A stretch of 64,000 nt of DNA from CAVTLG01 sp963735495 (GCA_963735495.1 CAVTLG010000014.1:1116001-1180000); one strand, 5' to 3'; numbered from the stretch's first letter, positions 1 to 8,610 are shown. Program-made: numbers and translations. The notes: a model not told the origin generated them from the letters alone.

Positions 1-2
1 CG

Positions 3-630
3 CGCGTTGAGGCTGGAGCGTTGCGTCTTGAGTTGGAGCCTCTGCTCATTCCTGAATTGCTGGAAGACCTGTCAGATCGCCTGGAGGCATTGATTACCTC
101 ATCTCACCGCTATTTACAGATCGTTGCTCCACCAGACTTGCCGGCAGTGGTTGGCGACTATGAACTGATTGTCAGTGTGCTCTCAAATCTGCTCAGCAAT
201 GCGTTCCGTTATGCTCCACAGGAGGATGCCGTGCTGTTACGCGTTGAACCACTCTATCCCGCGCAAGGGCAGCCTGCGGTGAAGTTCAGCGTGATCGATC
301 ATGGACCCGGTATCAGCCCGGAGCAGCAAGCCGCGCTCTTCACGCGCTTTAGCACCTTTGCGGCCATGAGCCGTCCATCGGTAGACCGTCCGGGGCAGCC
401 AACGGTTCGAGCGCCAGCGTGGCAGTATGCGCTGGAGTCCGGCTACTGGATTGGGCCTGTATATCAGTCGTGGTATTATCGAAGCCCACAATAGCAAACT
501 GCTGGTCACGAGTAGTCCGGGACAGGGCGCAACGTTTACCTTCACGCTCCCCATCTTTCGTGGCAAGCAGGAGCCATATGAAGAGAGCGTCATTGGCGCA
601 GACGAGCGTCACTTGTTAGAAGGGCAGTAA
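3..630 (+). CDS. Sensor histidine kinase, C-terminal ATPase part (5' partial, frameshifted)
   Basis: The gene enters from the left edge of the window. It encodes the HATPase_c domain of a membrane-type sensor kinase, which phosphorylates a response regulator. Visible boxes are the N box 'SNLLSNAFRYAP', the G1 box 'DHGPGI', the F box 'LFTRFS' and the G2 box 'TGLGLYISRGIIEAH'. The N, G1 and F boxes lie in one frame and the G2 box in another. The reading frame must change between about 385 and 427, because the second frame has stops at 367 and 376. The dimerisation and sensor parts lie outside the window. The response regulator next door starts 5 bases after the stop, so the two form an operon. 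A KdpD-like or similar kinase is likely from the partner's type. The frameshift may be a sequencing indel. Confidence 0.85.
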
Positions 631-635
631 ATAGC

Positions 636-1388
636 ATGGCTGCGAGCGACAAAAAAGTTCGTATTCTTTGCGTTGAGGATGATCCACAGATGCGCACCTT
701 TCTGCTCGCGCAGTTCAAGGCTCGTGGCTTTCAAGCGCAGGCTGTGCGGGATGGTGCGCAGGCCATCGATCTGGCGGCAATTTTTCAGCCCGAACTGGTC
801 TTACTGGACCTGGCACTTCCCACCCTGGATGGTCTCACCTTCTTACGTCGTCTGCGCGAGTGGAGCAGTGCTCCGGTGATTATTCTGTCCGCGCACGATG
901 AGGAGCCTGTGAAGATCAAAGCGCTCGATCTCGGGGCAGATGATTATTTGACCAAGCCATTCAGCCTCAACGAATTGCTGGCTCGTGTGCGCGTGGCGCT
1001 GCGTCGCGCCGATGAAACCGCGCGTTTACGCACCAGCGCTGGTTCTGATGTCCAGCGTCCGCAGTATCGTTGTGGAGGAGAGAACGGCTTACTGGTCGAT
1101 TTTGCGCATCGCAGCGTGCGTACTGGTGGACGCGAGGTGCACCTTACGCCAACCGAGTACGACTTGTTATGTGAACTCACGCGCAACGCGGGCAAAGTCC
1201 TCACGCATCGCGAGCTATTGCAACGCGTCTGGGGACCAGACTATAGTGGCGAGAATACCTATCTGCGCACGTTTATCCGTCACCTGCGCCGCAAGCTTGA
1301 ACCCGATCCGGCGCAGCCGCGTTTCTTGCGCAATGAACTGGGCGTCGGCTACTATGCTCCGCTCCCCGACACCGAGATAACGCTCTGA
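636..1388 (+). CDS. OmpR/PhoB-family response regulator, KdpE-like
   Basis: This is a 250-residue DNA-binding response regulator, the partner of the kinase just upstream. The N-terminal receiver domain has the acidic pair at D15-D16, the phospho-acceptor D58 in 'LVLLDLALP' and the conserved K107 in 'LTKPF'. The C-terminal third is a winged helix with 'LTPTEYDLLCELTRNAGK', 'VLTHRELLQRVWG' and the recognition stretch 'TYLRTFIRHLRRKLEPDP', ending 'LGVGYY'. That wording is very close to KdpE. However, no kdpFABC potassium-transport genes lie in the window, so the regulated genes are unknown. It is likely cytoplasmic and activated by phosphorylation. Confidence 0.93.
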   Translation: MAASDKKVRILCVEDDPQMRTFLLAQFKARGFQAQAVRDGAQAIDLAAIFQPELVLLDLALPTLDGLTFLRRLREWSSAPVIILSAHDEEPVKIKALDLGADDYLTKPFSLNELLARVRVALRRADETARLRTSAGSDVQRPQYRCGGENGLLVDFAHRSVRTGGREVHLTPTEYDLLCELTRNAGKVLTHRELLQRVWGPDYSGENTYLRTFIRHLRRKLEPDPAQPRFLRNELGVGYYAPLPDTEITL

Positions 1389-1399
1389 GGAAGGACGAG

Positions 1400-2665
1400 A
1401 TGGATCAAAGTAATGCTCATCCAGAGCGCTCGGAAACTCCAGAGCCATCAGGTACATCGTTGGGACAAGATATTTCAAGATGGATATATGTATCTACACA
1501 AAAACAAAAAGCCCCAGCAAGACAGGAGGATGCCCTCAGACGGCAGTTGCCGGACCCTGAAGGTTTTGCAGCCCGCCACGATTACGAGCAAAGTCAACGT
1601 GCCAGACCCCGGTTGGAGAAGACTGGAGGCACAAGCACTTCTACTCAATGGGAACAACTGACAGCAAAGATTAATCAATATCAAAAGGAGTTCGAAGCAT
1701 GGCAGAAGACGCTGCATGATTTGCCATCTACCCGTCCAGCAGAGCTGCAAGGTGAGGATGGGGAGATTATGCGCAGGATAAAAACGAATTCTAAGCGAAT
1801 TGGAGAGATAAATAATAATGAGTGGCAAGAGGCAGAGCGCCGGTTTGCAACGTTAAAGCAAGAAGTGCCAGCGTTACAAGCTAGCTTTGATACAGCACAC
1901 GAGCAAATTCGCACAGCAGAAGCCTATCAAAAATCGCTTGAGGAGCAGAAGAAAATTTCTGCAGCTGATAGGCCAGTCCAGCAATCGTTAGAGCAACAAT
2001 TACGCATGGTTGATAATAGCATAAAATATTTAGAGGCAGACATTGCGGCTAAAGAACGAAAAAAAGATTTGAATATAAAAAAGCAAGCGGAGATGGATGA
2101 GCAGAAAGAAGTGATAAGTGAAAGAAGTGTGGGATATCCTAAGTTTCGTGCGGACATGGACTCTGTTGAAGCTGAGAGGATAAAGATCCAGGCAGAAATA
2201 TCTACTGATCGTACGCTGCTAGATGAAGTAAGAAAGTATCAAGCCGAGCTTGAGCGAGAAAAGCCTGATAATGGTGAGGGTGATAGGCTGGTTCCAGAAT
2301 TGAAGAAGCAGTTGGATGCAGTAAAAAAAGAGCAAGAGCAGCATCAAGAGGAGCTTAAAAGATTTGTAGAACCTCTGGAAAAGATGCAGCAGTATAAAAT
2401 TGTATTAGTGAAGCAACAACAGAGCGATTTGAAGTATGAGCGAACATCGAAACGCTTGGAGGAACAGCTAACAATGGCAGATTTGCATGTGATGTGTGTG
2501 AAAAATGAAAAAAGAGTAATTGAACGAAATATCGAAAAAGATATGGAATATAAAAGTAAAGAGGCAAATATATTAATAAATGATCGGTACAAAATGAATG
2601 AAGAAATCTATGCGCGAAAATTAGAAGAGCTTTCTGGAGAAGCAGATAAACTAATCGAAACTTGA
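1400..2665 (+). CDS. Coiled-coil protein, N-terminal half of a protein interrupted by TGA
   Basis: A 421-residue, highly charged, almost entirely helical protein with long stretches of E/K/Q heptad character. It contains no signal peptide or membrane segment. It starts 11 bases after the response regulator, with 'gaggaaggacgag' before ATG. The stop at 2663-2665 is a single TGA, and the same frame continues at once into the next open reading frame. Residues around 'AEAYQKSLEE' and 'RMVDNSIKYLEADIAA' are matched by 'AEAYQNSLAE' and 'RLVDNSIKYWEQTIAA' in the downstream paralogue, which is one continuous protein. This half is therefore probably the front of a roughly 960-residue protein. Base composition is more AT-rich than the flanking genes. 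The function of the coiled coil is unknown. Confidence 0.75.
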   Translation: MDQSNAHPERSETPEPSGTSLGQDISRWIYVSTQKQKAPARQEDALRRQLPDPEGFAARHDYEQSQRARPRLEKTGGTSTSTQWEQLTAKINQYQKEFEAWQKTLHDLPSTRPAELQGEDGEIMRRIKTNSKRIGEINNNEWQEAERRFATLKQEVPALQASFDTAHEQIRTAEAYQKSLEEQKKISAADRPVQQSLEQQLRMVDNSIKYLEADIAAKERKKDLNIKKQAEMDEQKEVISERSVGYPKFRADMDSVEAERIKIQAEISTDRTLLDEVRKYQAELEREKPDNGEGDRLVPELKKQLDAVKKEQEQHQEELKRFVEPLEKMQQYKIVLVKQQQSDLKYERTSKRLEEQLTMADLHVMCVKNEKRVIERNIEKDMEYKSKEANILINDRYKMNEEIYARKLEELSGEADKLIET

Positions 2666-2683
2666 GTAAACAGTGGTAAGAAG

Positions 2684-4288
2684 TTGCAGGAGGTCACGAC
2701 ATATAGAGACAATTTACAAACAATGTTGCGTACCAATAACGAAAATACTATGGTTGCACGAGATCTAAATAAACAGCTAGAAATGGTCAATGATAATATC
2801 CACTATCTACAAACACTATGTGAGCCTGTTAAAAAGCGACTTGAGGACGTAAAGACGAGAGCAAGTAATCTTGAAGCCCAGGTGAAGACGCATTCTTATG
2901 CTCACATCGAAGTTTCACAACCACTGACAAAGCAATTGGCAATGGCTCGTCGTAGTACCGAGTACCTGAGATCTGTATATGACCAGGCCGATGAAAAACT
3001 CCAGGCAGCTAAGAGGGAGAGCGAACAACTAAAGAAGCAGGCGAAGTTCTATGTTCGTTTCGTTGATATTGCTAATACTTCACTAGAATCTCAATGGCGT
3101 ATAACAGCATCGGATTTACAGGATTGTAAAAAGGAGTATAATGATGCGCAGGAAGCAATAACAGAGCAAGAAGAATACGGAGAAAATTTAGGGGGTAAAC
3201 AGAAGAGGATAGAGCTACTTAAAAATAAAATACAAATTTTAGAATCTCTGGAGAAGGATCTCCATAAAATGAAAGATGTATACCAAGAAAAAATAGAAGG
3301 AGTACGTGATAAGGAAAAGGAATATGCTGATAAGATGGATGAACAGAGAAGGGAACTTAGAAAACAGAAAGGAAATTTAGAGCAAGGAAGAGGGAAACTG
3401 GAAACATTAATGGAAAAAGGAAGTAAAGAAAATGTAAATTGGCTTATAAAAGGGGGAAAAGAGTATAAAAAACTAAAATATTCTATAGAAGATATTTTGG
3501 AGGAAATGTCTTTTGAGGAAGCCGTAATCTCTAAGAAGATTAAAAAAGCGAATGAGAATATTAAAAAATTTGATAGTAAGATAGGGGCAATGAAACATCC
3601 ATACTTTCTTAATGAGCATATCATTAATGAGAGCGAAATTCCAGAGGAAGATCTGGCTCCCGAATCAGGCCATATCACTTTTTCTGCGACAGATGAATCT
3701 GCATGTCTTCCCACTGCCATAAGGATGATACGTGGTGACGAGGATAGTAATGCCAAAGATAAAGTGCTCGAAACTGCGCAGGCGCTTGAAAATTACTCGG
3801 CAGCAGGCGTAGCGTATCTTTCAGATGTTCCTGGAGCCTTGCAGAAACTTGGTCACTCTGTCCCTTATGAAGCCATAGAAATCGGATCAATATATGACAT
3901 GCTCGATAAAGTGACTTTTGATAGATATGGCAAATGCGTACCTTTCATTATTGATATCCACAGATTTGATCCTCTGAAGACGCCTGGTCATGTCGTCGTT
4001 TGTAATCGCATTGTAGACATAAAAGGGGAAAAATGCGCAGTATTGCGAGACTCATACAATGGCAAGCGTTTTGCGGTCCGGCTGGACCATATTGACGAAG
4101 TTTTACATCGTTCGCTTTATGCTATGCCGAAAGATCGGTTTGAGAGCTGGTTAAAGAGCTTGCCGAAAAAAAGCTATCACGACTACTTAGAACGCTTGCC
4201 GAAATCTCTGGCTGCTGCGCTTGAAGATGGCACGTATAGCAAGTATTTCTGGCCGAACGTTGTCGTTCCAGCGACAACGCCAAATTAG
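2684..4288 (+). CDS. Coiled-coil protein with C-terminal C39/papain-like cysteine peptidase domain (second half of split gene)
   Basis: This frame continues directly from the preceding one across a TGA. The first available start is a TTG at 2684 without a convincing ribosome site, so independent translation is doubtful. About 300 residues of coiled coil are followed by a globular domain. That domain has a Cys-His-Asp pattern typical of papain-like or C39-like peptidases: C341 in 'ESACLPTAIRM', H436 in 'TPGHVVVCNRIV' and D456 in 'AVLRDSYNG'. The C-terminal 200 residues are closely similar to those of the gene at 4670. Possible roles are a protease, a deamidase or a toxin-like effector; none can be shown from sequence. 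The family call rests on motif spacing only. Confidence 0.7.
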   Translation: MQEVTTYRDNLQTMLRTNNENTMVARDLNKQLEMVNDNIHYLQTLCEPVKKRLEDVKTRASNLEAQVKTHSYAHIEVSQPLTKQLAMARRSTEYLRSVYDQADEKLQAAKRESEQLKKQAKFYVRFVDIANTSLESQWRITASDLQDCKKEYNDAQEAITEQEEYGENLGGKQKRIELLKNKIQILESLEKDLHKMKDVYQEKIEGVRDKEKEYADKMDEQRRELRKQKGNLEQGRGKLETLMEKGSKENVNWLIKGGKEYKKLKYSIEDILEEMSFEEAVISKKIKKANENIKKFDSKIGAMKHPYFLNEHIINESEIPEEDLAPESGHITFSATDESACLPTAIRMIRGDEDSNAKDKVLETAQALENYSAAGVAYLSDVPGALQKLGHSVPYEAIEIGSIYDMLDKVTFDRYGKCVPFIIDIHRFDPLKTPGHVVVCNRIVDIKGEKCAVLRDSYNGKRFAVRLDHIDEVLHRSLYAMPKDRFESWLKSLPKKSYHDYLERLPKSLAAALEDGTYSKYFWPNVVVPATTPN

Positions 4289-4318
4289 CGTCATGCCCCA
4301 TATCTGGAGAACTCTGCC

Positions 4319-4438
4319 ATGTACGATGTCTGTCTCTCCTGGGAATGCTCTCAGTTCCCCAACCTGGCTGGCCTGGCATAACGTATTCCACACGTGACCG
4401 CATCGGCCTTTCAGCAATTGCTACTACAATCTGAATCT
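4319..4438 (+). pseudogene. Decayed duplicate of the small partner gene at 6920
   Basis: After the first peptidase gene the DNA from about 4291 to 4438 is an obvious copy of 6891-7038, which carries the upstream region and the first third of the 162-residue gene. The ATG at 4319 opens 'MYDVCLSWECSQFPNLAGLA' and then hits TAA at 4379. The downstream copy has CAA at that place. Similarity continues past the stop to about 4438 and then ends, so the rest of the gene has been lost. It shows that the peptidase gene and its small partner were duplicated together. Confidence 0.85.
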
Positions 4439-4669
4439 GATTATTGTCCCTCCATCCCCCTCGACAACGAGCTGCATAGTGGCTACGTTTGTAAAGGAAG
4501 CTGGGAACATAGGCCATTTTCGCGAGTAGTATGTATGGAAGGTGCTTGACCTTCTTAGACTGCGAGCTCCTCTGGCATGGATTACCTTCTATTTCTTGAT
4601 CTATGTACATGCAAATGGTACGTATCTCTCTGTACCATTGCATTGGTTGTATGGTAATGAGATTGCAAT
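4439..4669. other. Spacer between the two duplicated units
   Basis: About 230 bases with no convincing gene. Similarity to the second unit ends at about 4438. It presumably holds the promoter of the gene at 4670, but no clear -35/-10 pair or hairpin could be picked. Confidence 0.5.
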
Positions 4670-6889
4670 ATGGAGCTAGAAGTTCGCCGCGATCATTCTT
4701 CTGAGCTATCAGATAAGCGATCATCAGAAACAGATTTTTTAAGAAAGAACCATGAAGATCGCGATCAAGATCGACGCAGTATCAGCAGTCGCCTATGGTT
4801 TGGCAGAAGAAAAGAGTCTACGCGAGCGACCACTGAATTGAGGAAGATCAAGCAGGATGTTCGTCAACATAAAGCACAAATAAAGCAGCGCCGAAATAAG
4901 TTGTCTCGATTGCGTTTTAATCGTCCCAAAGGATTAAGGGGTAGGGATAGAGAAACTATGCAATTAGTACAAATAGATTCCGCTCGGCTTGCGATAATAA
5001 ATAGGCAAGAGCTGGAAAAAGTAGAGAACAGTTTTGTAAATATAAGGAAAACAATACTATCGTTACAAGCTCGCGTTGAGGATGCAAACCAGCAATTTGG
5101 TGCAGCTGAAGCCTATCAAAACTCGCTTGCGGAACTAAAGAAAGACTCTGGTGTGGATAGGACCGTCCAGCATCCATTAGAACAACAATTCCGCCTGGTT
5201 GATAACAGCATAAAATATTGGGAGCAAACAATCGCAGCAACAGAGAAGAAACGAGATCTGGCAGAGAGATTACAAAAATCGGTGCTAGACACAAAAGGAC
5301 ATGTTGGTTACGAAGCAAGAGTGATAGCTGTTGCTGCCGATAAGAAAGCGATTGAAGCAAAGTTATCCCATGAGCGCGAGCGGCTAGTCGAAGCAAGAGC
5401 GTATAAAGCTAGTCTTGAGCGGGAAAAGCAATCTGGGATCGCAAAGACAAGCGAAACTCATCCTGAAGCTCAGGGGAAGACGCCTATCTCTGCCAATGGC
5501 GAAGTTTCACAAGCGCTGGAGACACAGTTGGAAATGGCTCAGCATAGCACAGAGTATCTGAGAACGAGGTATGATCAGGCTAAGCAAGACTTACAATCAT
5601 CTGAGAAGAAGAGAGATGAAACAAGAGAAAAGGCGCAAAATATATATAAGCGTGTCTGGATTGCCCTCGCTGGTGAGCTAGAAATGCAAACCTCTGCAGC
5701 ACATGAAGATGCAATTAATGTAAAAAAAGAAATTCATGAGAATAATCAAGATAAAGGATTAGACGCGGTGGATACGCTTAAAAAGAAGAACGATATTTTA
5801 GAAGATTTGGTTCCTAATTTAGATAAAATAAAACCTACATATCTCAGCAACGCACGGGAAATGCGCCGTCAACAGAGAGACTATGCTGATGCGCTGGACG
5901 AACAGCGCGAGCACGTCAGACAGCAGAAAGCCGCTTTAGAAAAATTGAGCCAGAAACTTGGAGGAAGTACGCAAGAAGGCAGCAAAAGAAACAGCAGGCG
6001 GCGGCTTATAAGAAGGAGGTTGAAGGAGGGAGATGCGGAGAAACATGTTGAAAGAAGATCGACGAAGGGAGATGCGAAAGAACGTGTTGATGACCTGCTA
6101 CGGGTAGCGCGAAGGCAAGAAGACATTCTTACGAGAGAAATTCGGGATGTGCACGAACGGACAAAGGACATTGATGGTAAACTAGGAGTAATGAAGCATC
6201 CCTACTTTCTTAGTGAGCATATGATCGATGAGAGCGAGATTCCAGAGGAGGTCCGGGCCTCCGAAGCTGACCGTGTCATATTTGCTTCAACGCCCGAATC
6301 TGTATGCGTTCCCACAGCTATTAGGATGATACATAGTGGCGAAGATAGTAGTGTCAAAGATAAAGCGCTCGAAGTTGCACAGATGCTTGAAAGTTATTCA
6401 GCAGCAGGCACTGCACCTTTGAAAGATATTCCCGGTGTCTTGAAGAAACTCGGCCACTCTGTCCCTTATGAAGCAGTAGAAATCAGATCAATGTATGACT
6501 TGCTTAAAAAAGTGGAAATTGATAAACAGGAAAAGGTTGCACCTTGTATGATTGGTATTTGTAGACGAGATCTGGTGACCGCGCCTGGTCATGTTCTTGT
6601 TTGTGATCGTATTGTAGACATAAAAGGGAAAAAATGCGCAGTACTGCGAGACTCTATCGTGGATAAACGTTATGCAGTTCGTCTGGATCATATGGATGAA
6701 GTTTTAATGCGTTCGGCTTATGGTATGCCGAAAGATCAGTTTGATGACTGGTTAAAGAACCTGCCGGAAAAAAGCTATAATGAATACTTAAAACGTTTGT
6801 CGAAGCCTCTGGTTGATGCGCTTAATGATGGTAATTATGACAAATATTTCTGGCCGAATGTCGTTATTCCTGTAAAGACAAAAAAATAG
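4670..6889 (+). CDS. Coiled-coil protein with C-terminal C39/papain-like cysteine peptidase domain (intact paralogue)
   Basis: A 739-residue intact paralogue of the split gene before it. The first 500 residues are charged and helical, with coiled-coil character and an arginine-rich stretch near residues 425-470. There is no signal peptide or membrane helix. The last 200 residues form the peptidase-like domain, with C546 in 'ESVCVPTAIRM', H641 in 'APGHVLVCDRIV' and D661 in 'AVLRDSIVD'. The shared end 'KYFWPNVV' marks the domain border in both copies. The gene is followed 30 bases later by a small gene whose copy also followed the first paralogue, so the two genes travel as a unit. A protease-type effector with a partner protein is one possibility. 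A structural coiled-coil protein with an inactive enzyme fold is another. Confidence 0.75.
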   Translation: MELEVRRDHSSELSDKRSSETDFLRKNHEDRDQDRRSISSRLWFGRRKESTRATTELRKIKQDVRQHKAQIKQRRNKLSRLRFNRPKGLRGRDRETMQLVQIDSARLAIINRQELEKVENSFVNIRKTILSLQARVEDANQQFGAAEAYQNSLAELKKDSGVDRTVQHPLEQQFRLVDNSIKYWEQTIAATEKKRDLAERLQKSVLDTKGHVGYEARVIAVAADKKAIEAKLSHERERLVEARAYKASLEREKQSGIAKTSETHPEAQGKTPISANGEVSQALETQLEMAQHSTEYLRTRYDQAKQDLQSSEKKRDETREKAQNIYKRVWIALAGELEMQTSAAHEDAINVKKEIHENNQDKGLDAVDTLKKKNDILEDLVPNLDKIKPTYLSNAREMRRQQRDYADALDEQREHVRQQKAALEKLSQKLGGSTQEGSKRNSRRRLIRRRLKEGDAEKHVERRSTKGDAKERVDDLLRVARRQEDILTREIRDVHERTKDIDGKLGVMKHPYFLSEHMIDESEIPEEVRASEADRVIFASTPESVCVPTAIRMIHSGEDSSVKDKALEVAQMLESYSAAGTAPLKDIPGVLKKLGHSVPYEAVEIRSMYDLLKKVEIDKQEKVAPCMIGICRRDLVTAPGHVLVCDRIVDIKGKKCAVLRDSIVDKRYAVRLDHMDEVLMRSAYGMPKDQFDDWLKNLPEKSYNEYLKRLSKPLVDALNDGNYDKYFWPNVVIPVKTKK

Positions 6890-6919
6890 TGTCATGCCTC
6901 ATATCTGGAGAATTCTGCT

Positions 6920-7408
6920 ATGTATGATGTCTGTCTCTCCTGGGAATGCGCTCAGCTCCCCAACCTGACTGACCTGGCACAACACATTCCGCAAGTTACC
7001 GAACCAGCTTTTCAGCAACTGCTGACACAACCTGTACCGGCTCGTCCGGTCTTTGTGGGGTTGGATCTGAGCCGGTCGTTGGCATTTGTACTCTTGCAGC
7101 GCTTGCGGACAACCGGCGCAGTCGGTGTCGTTGTGCATGCAACCTATCGCCACCCTACCATTGAGATCTCACAGGCCGCCACACTGGCCGCGCAGTCTAT
7201 TCAGCAGCGCAGAGAGCAGCATTTTCCTGAGTATCATTTTCAGTTTGTCTCATTTCAGCGCGAGAAGGCGACGACCTGGACCTTTTTTGCCGCATCGGAG
7301 CAACTGCTGTGGGAAGGGCACATCCCTGGTGGGTTGTTTGCGGATGTGGACAAACTGGATGGACATATCTGGCTGCCTGAAGAGTTTGAGCAACTGGCGC
7401 GGGAATAG
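6920..7408 (+). CDS. Small conserved partner protein of the peptidase unit, function unknown
   Basis: A 162-residue soluble protein that I do not recognise. It begins 'MYDVCLSWECAQLPNLTDLA' and contains a hydrophobic alternating core, 'PVFVGLDLSRSLAFVLLQRL' and 'VGVVVHATYRHP', that suggests an alpha/beta fold. There is no signal peptide or membrane helix. The site 'ctggag' lies about 10 bases before the ATG. A degenerate copy lies behind the first peptidase gene at 4319, so this gene is genetically linked to the coiled-coil peptidase. In effector operons a small gene in this position is often an inhibitor or immunity protein, but nothing in the sequence proves that. Confidence 0.65.
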   Translation: MYDVCLSWECAQLPNLTDLAQHIPQVTEPAFQQLLTQPVPARPVFVGLDLSRSLAFVLLQRLRTTGAVGVVVHATYRHPTIEISQAATLAAQSIQQRREQHFPEYHFQFVSFQREKATTWTFFAASEQLLWEGHIPGGLFADVDKLDGHIWLPEEFEQLARE

Positions 7409-7447
7409 CAGCGGGCCTACAGCAATACTTTCCATAACAGTGAGATT

Positions 7448-7494
7448 TTCACACAATCTTCACATGGCGGTCGGGATATTCACGAGATTATCAC
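7448..7494 (+). promoter_or_regulatory. Phased TTCAC repeats, probable operator of an OmpR/PhoB-type regulator
   Basis: Four near-identical pentamers occur as two pairs: TTCAC at 7448 and 7459, then TTCAC at 7479 and ATCAC at 7490. Spacing within each pair is exactly 11 bases, one helical turn, as in direct-repeat sites of PhoB/OmpR regulators. The array sits about 120 bases before the receiver gene at 7612, in a non-coding gap. It could serve the KdpE-like regulator at 636 or an unlinked one. Confidence 0.45.
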
Positions 7495-7611
7495 GACCTA
7501 TTAGGTAATCTCTTTATAGAATAGAGGAGATGGTAGCTTTCCTCTCCGTCGCCCGGCGACGAACCGCACGCAGCACGAATGGTCATGCATAGCGCAGGTG
7601 AGGTGTCAGCC

Positions 7612-8049
7612 ATGAACGACGATAACGCTGCACACACGACGCCGGTCAGCGTCAACAGCAGGCAACCGCCAACGCAACGACTGTTGGTGGTCGAAGACGA
7701 TCCAACCCTTGCTGCTCTGGAAGCTGAAATGTTAACAGCGCACGGCTATAGCGTCGTGACTGTAGCGAGTGGAGAACGTGCCATTGCGACATTGCGTCGC
7801 TCCATTCCTGATCTTGTAGTGCTTGATCTTGAACTGACTGGTACGATCAGTGGTTGGGACGTCTTGCAGGCTCTGCGCAGTCTTGCCAGTATCCCGGTCT
7901 TGATTACCTCCAGTTCTATCACTGCCGTCCGTGCCTACATGCACCATTGTGGAGAGACCCGCTTAACACTTGACCATTTACCAAAACCATACCCGTTACA
8001 GATGCTTCTCAAGCGCGTGAAACGCATGCTGGCTAGTACGCCCCAATAA
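7612..8049 (+). CDS. Stand-alone response regulator receiver protein
   Basis: A single receiver domain with a short, disordered N-terminal tail and no output domain. The acidic pair lies in 'LLVVEDDPTLAALEAEML', the phospho-acceptor is D72 in 'LVVLDLELTG', and the conserved lysine is in 'LPKPYPLQMLLKRV'. ATG 7612 is preferred because 'aggtgagg' lies 8 bases upstream; an in-frame ATG at 7579 lacks a site. Such proteins usually pass phosphate or bind partners, for example in phosphorelays. A small gene with a strong ribosome site follows after 27 bases, so the two are probably co-transcribed. Confidence 0.85.
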   Translation: MNDDNAAHTTPVSVNSRQPPTQRLLVVEDDPTLAALEAEMLTAHGYSVVTVASGERAIATLRRSIPDLVVLDLELTGTISGWDVLQALRSLASIPVLITSSSITAVRAYMHHCGETRLTLDHLPKPYPLQMLLKRVKRMLASTPQ

Positions 8050-8076
8050 CTGTTCTTAGTCCAAAAGGAGGCTCAT

Positions 8077-8265
8077 ATGGACCGTAAAGAAGATCGTGAA
8101 ATGTTACGTAAGGGTGGATTTGCTGAACATGAAGTGCTTCAACTGAGCAAGCTGCGTATCCATTACAATGAGCAAGCGAAACGTCAGACGCTGGCGGATC
8201 ATCGCCGCCTGGAATTTATTCGTTGGTTGGTATCGACAGGCAAATTAAGTGAACAGATCGCCTGA
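8077..8265 (+). CDS. Small basic helical protein, function unknown
   Basis: A 62-residue charged protein, 'MDRKEDREMLRKGGFAEHEV', predicted all-helical with no membrane segment. The site 'aaaggagg' sits 6 bases from the ATG and is one of the strongest in the window, which supports expression. It follows the receiver protein at 7612 in the same direction and may be its partner or target. No family is recognised. Confidence 0.65.
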   Translation: MDRKEDREMLRKGGFAEHEVLQLSKLRIHYNEQAKRQTLADHRRLEFIRWLVSTGKLSEQIA

Positions 8266-8391
8266 GGTATAGAGGATACTACTGATAGCTGCCTTTTGAA
8301 GTCGCTAGCGAGTGAGTGTGCAAACGGATAGGAGTGTTACTCATAGGCGCAAACGTAAGACCTGCTGCGTATCGTCGACAACCCGGTAGGG

Positions 8392-8518
8392 GGCGTGTCC
8401 TGGCGACCGCCCCGGTGGGGTCTTCAGTGATCAGAGGATGGTTCTTGTGAGGCCCAGGGCGCACGCGAGGTGATGCCCCTACCCGCTTGCCCTCGTGGGT
8501 GCGGAGCCAGGACACGCC
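8392..8518. repeat. Palindromic repeat element, degenerate MITE-like
   Basis: The 13-base sequence 'ggcgtgtcctggc' at 8392-8404 is repeated as a perfect inverted copy at 8506-8518. Inside are GC-rich secondary palindromes such as 'accgccccggtggggt'. The sequence style (ccaggac, cccctacc) resembles the element at 24052, so both may belong to one family of non-autonomous repeats. The 8266-8610 gap otherwise holds no gene. Confidence 0.5.
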
Positions 8519-8610
8519 TGCTTCTTCGAAGCCATGCATGGAGTATGCTTGTGGGCATCTGCGGGAGAAATACGCTGGCAGCAGGACCCGTTAGCTGGAC
8601 AGATGGATGG

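Noticed and set aside
2663..2665. TGA as a selenocysteine codon
   Set aside because: It lies in a coiled coil with no redox motif, and no SECIS-type hairpin was seen just after it. The paralogue gives no sign of Cys or Sec in this region.
3091..3756. A 221-codon minus-strand frame across the first peptidase gene
   Set aside because: Serine- and phenylalanine-rich text produced by reading a lysine/glutamate-rich coiled coil backwards.
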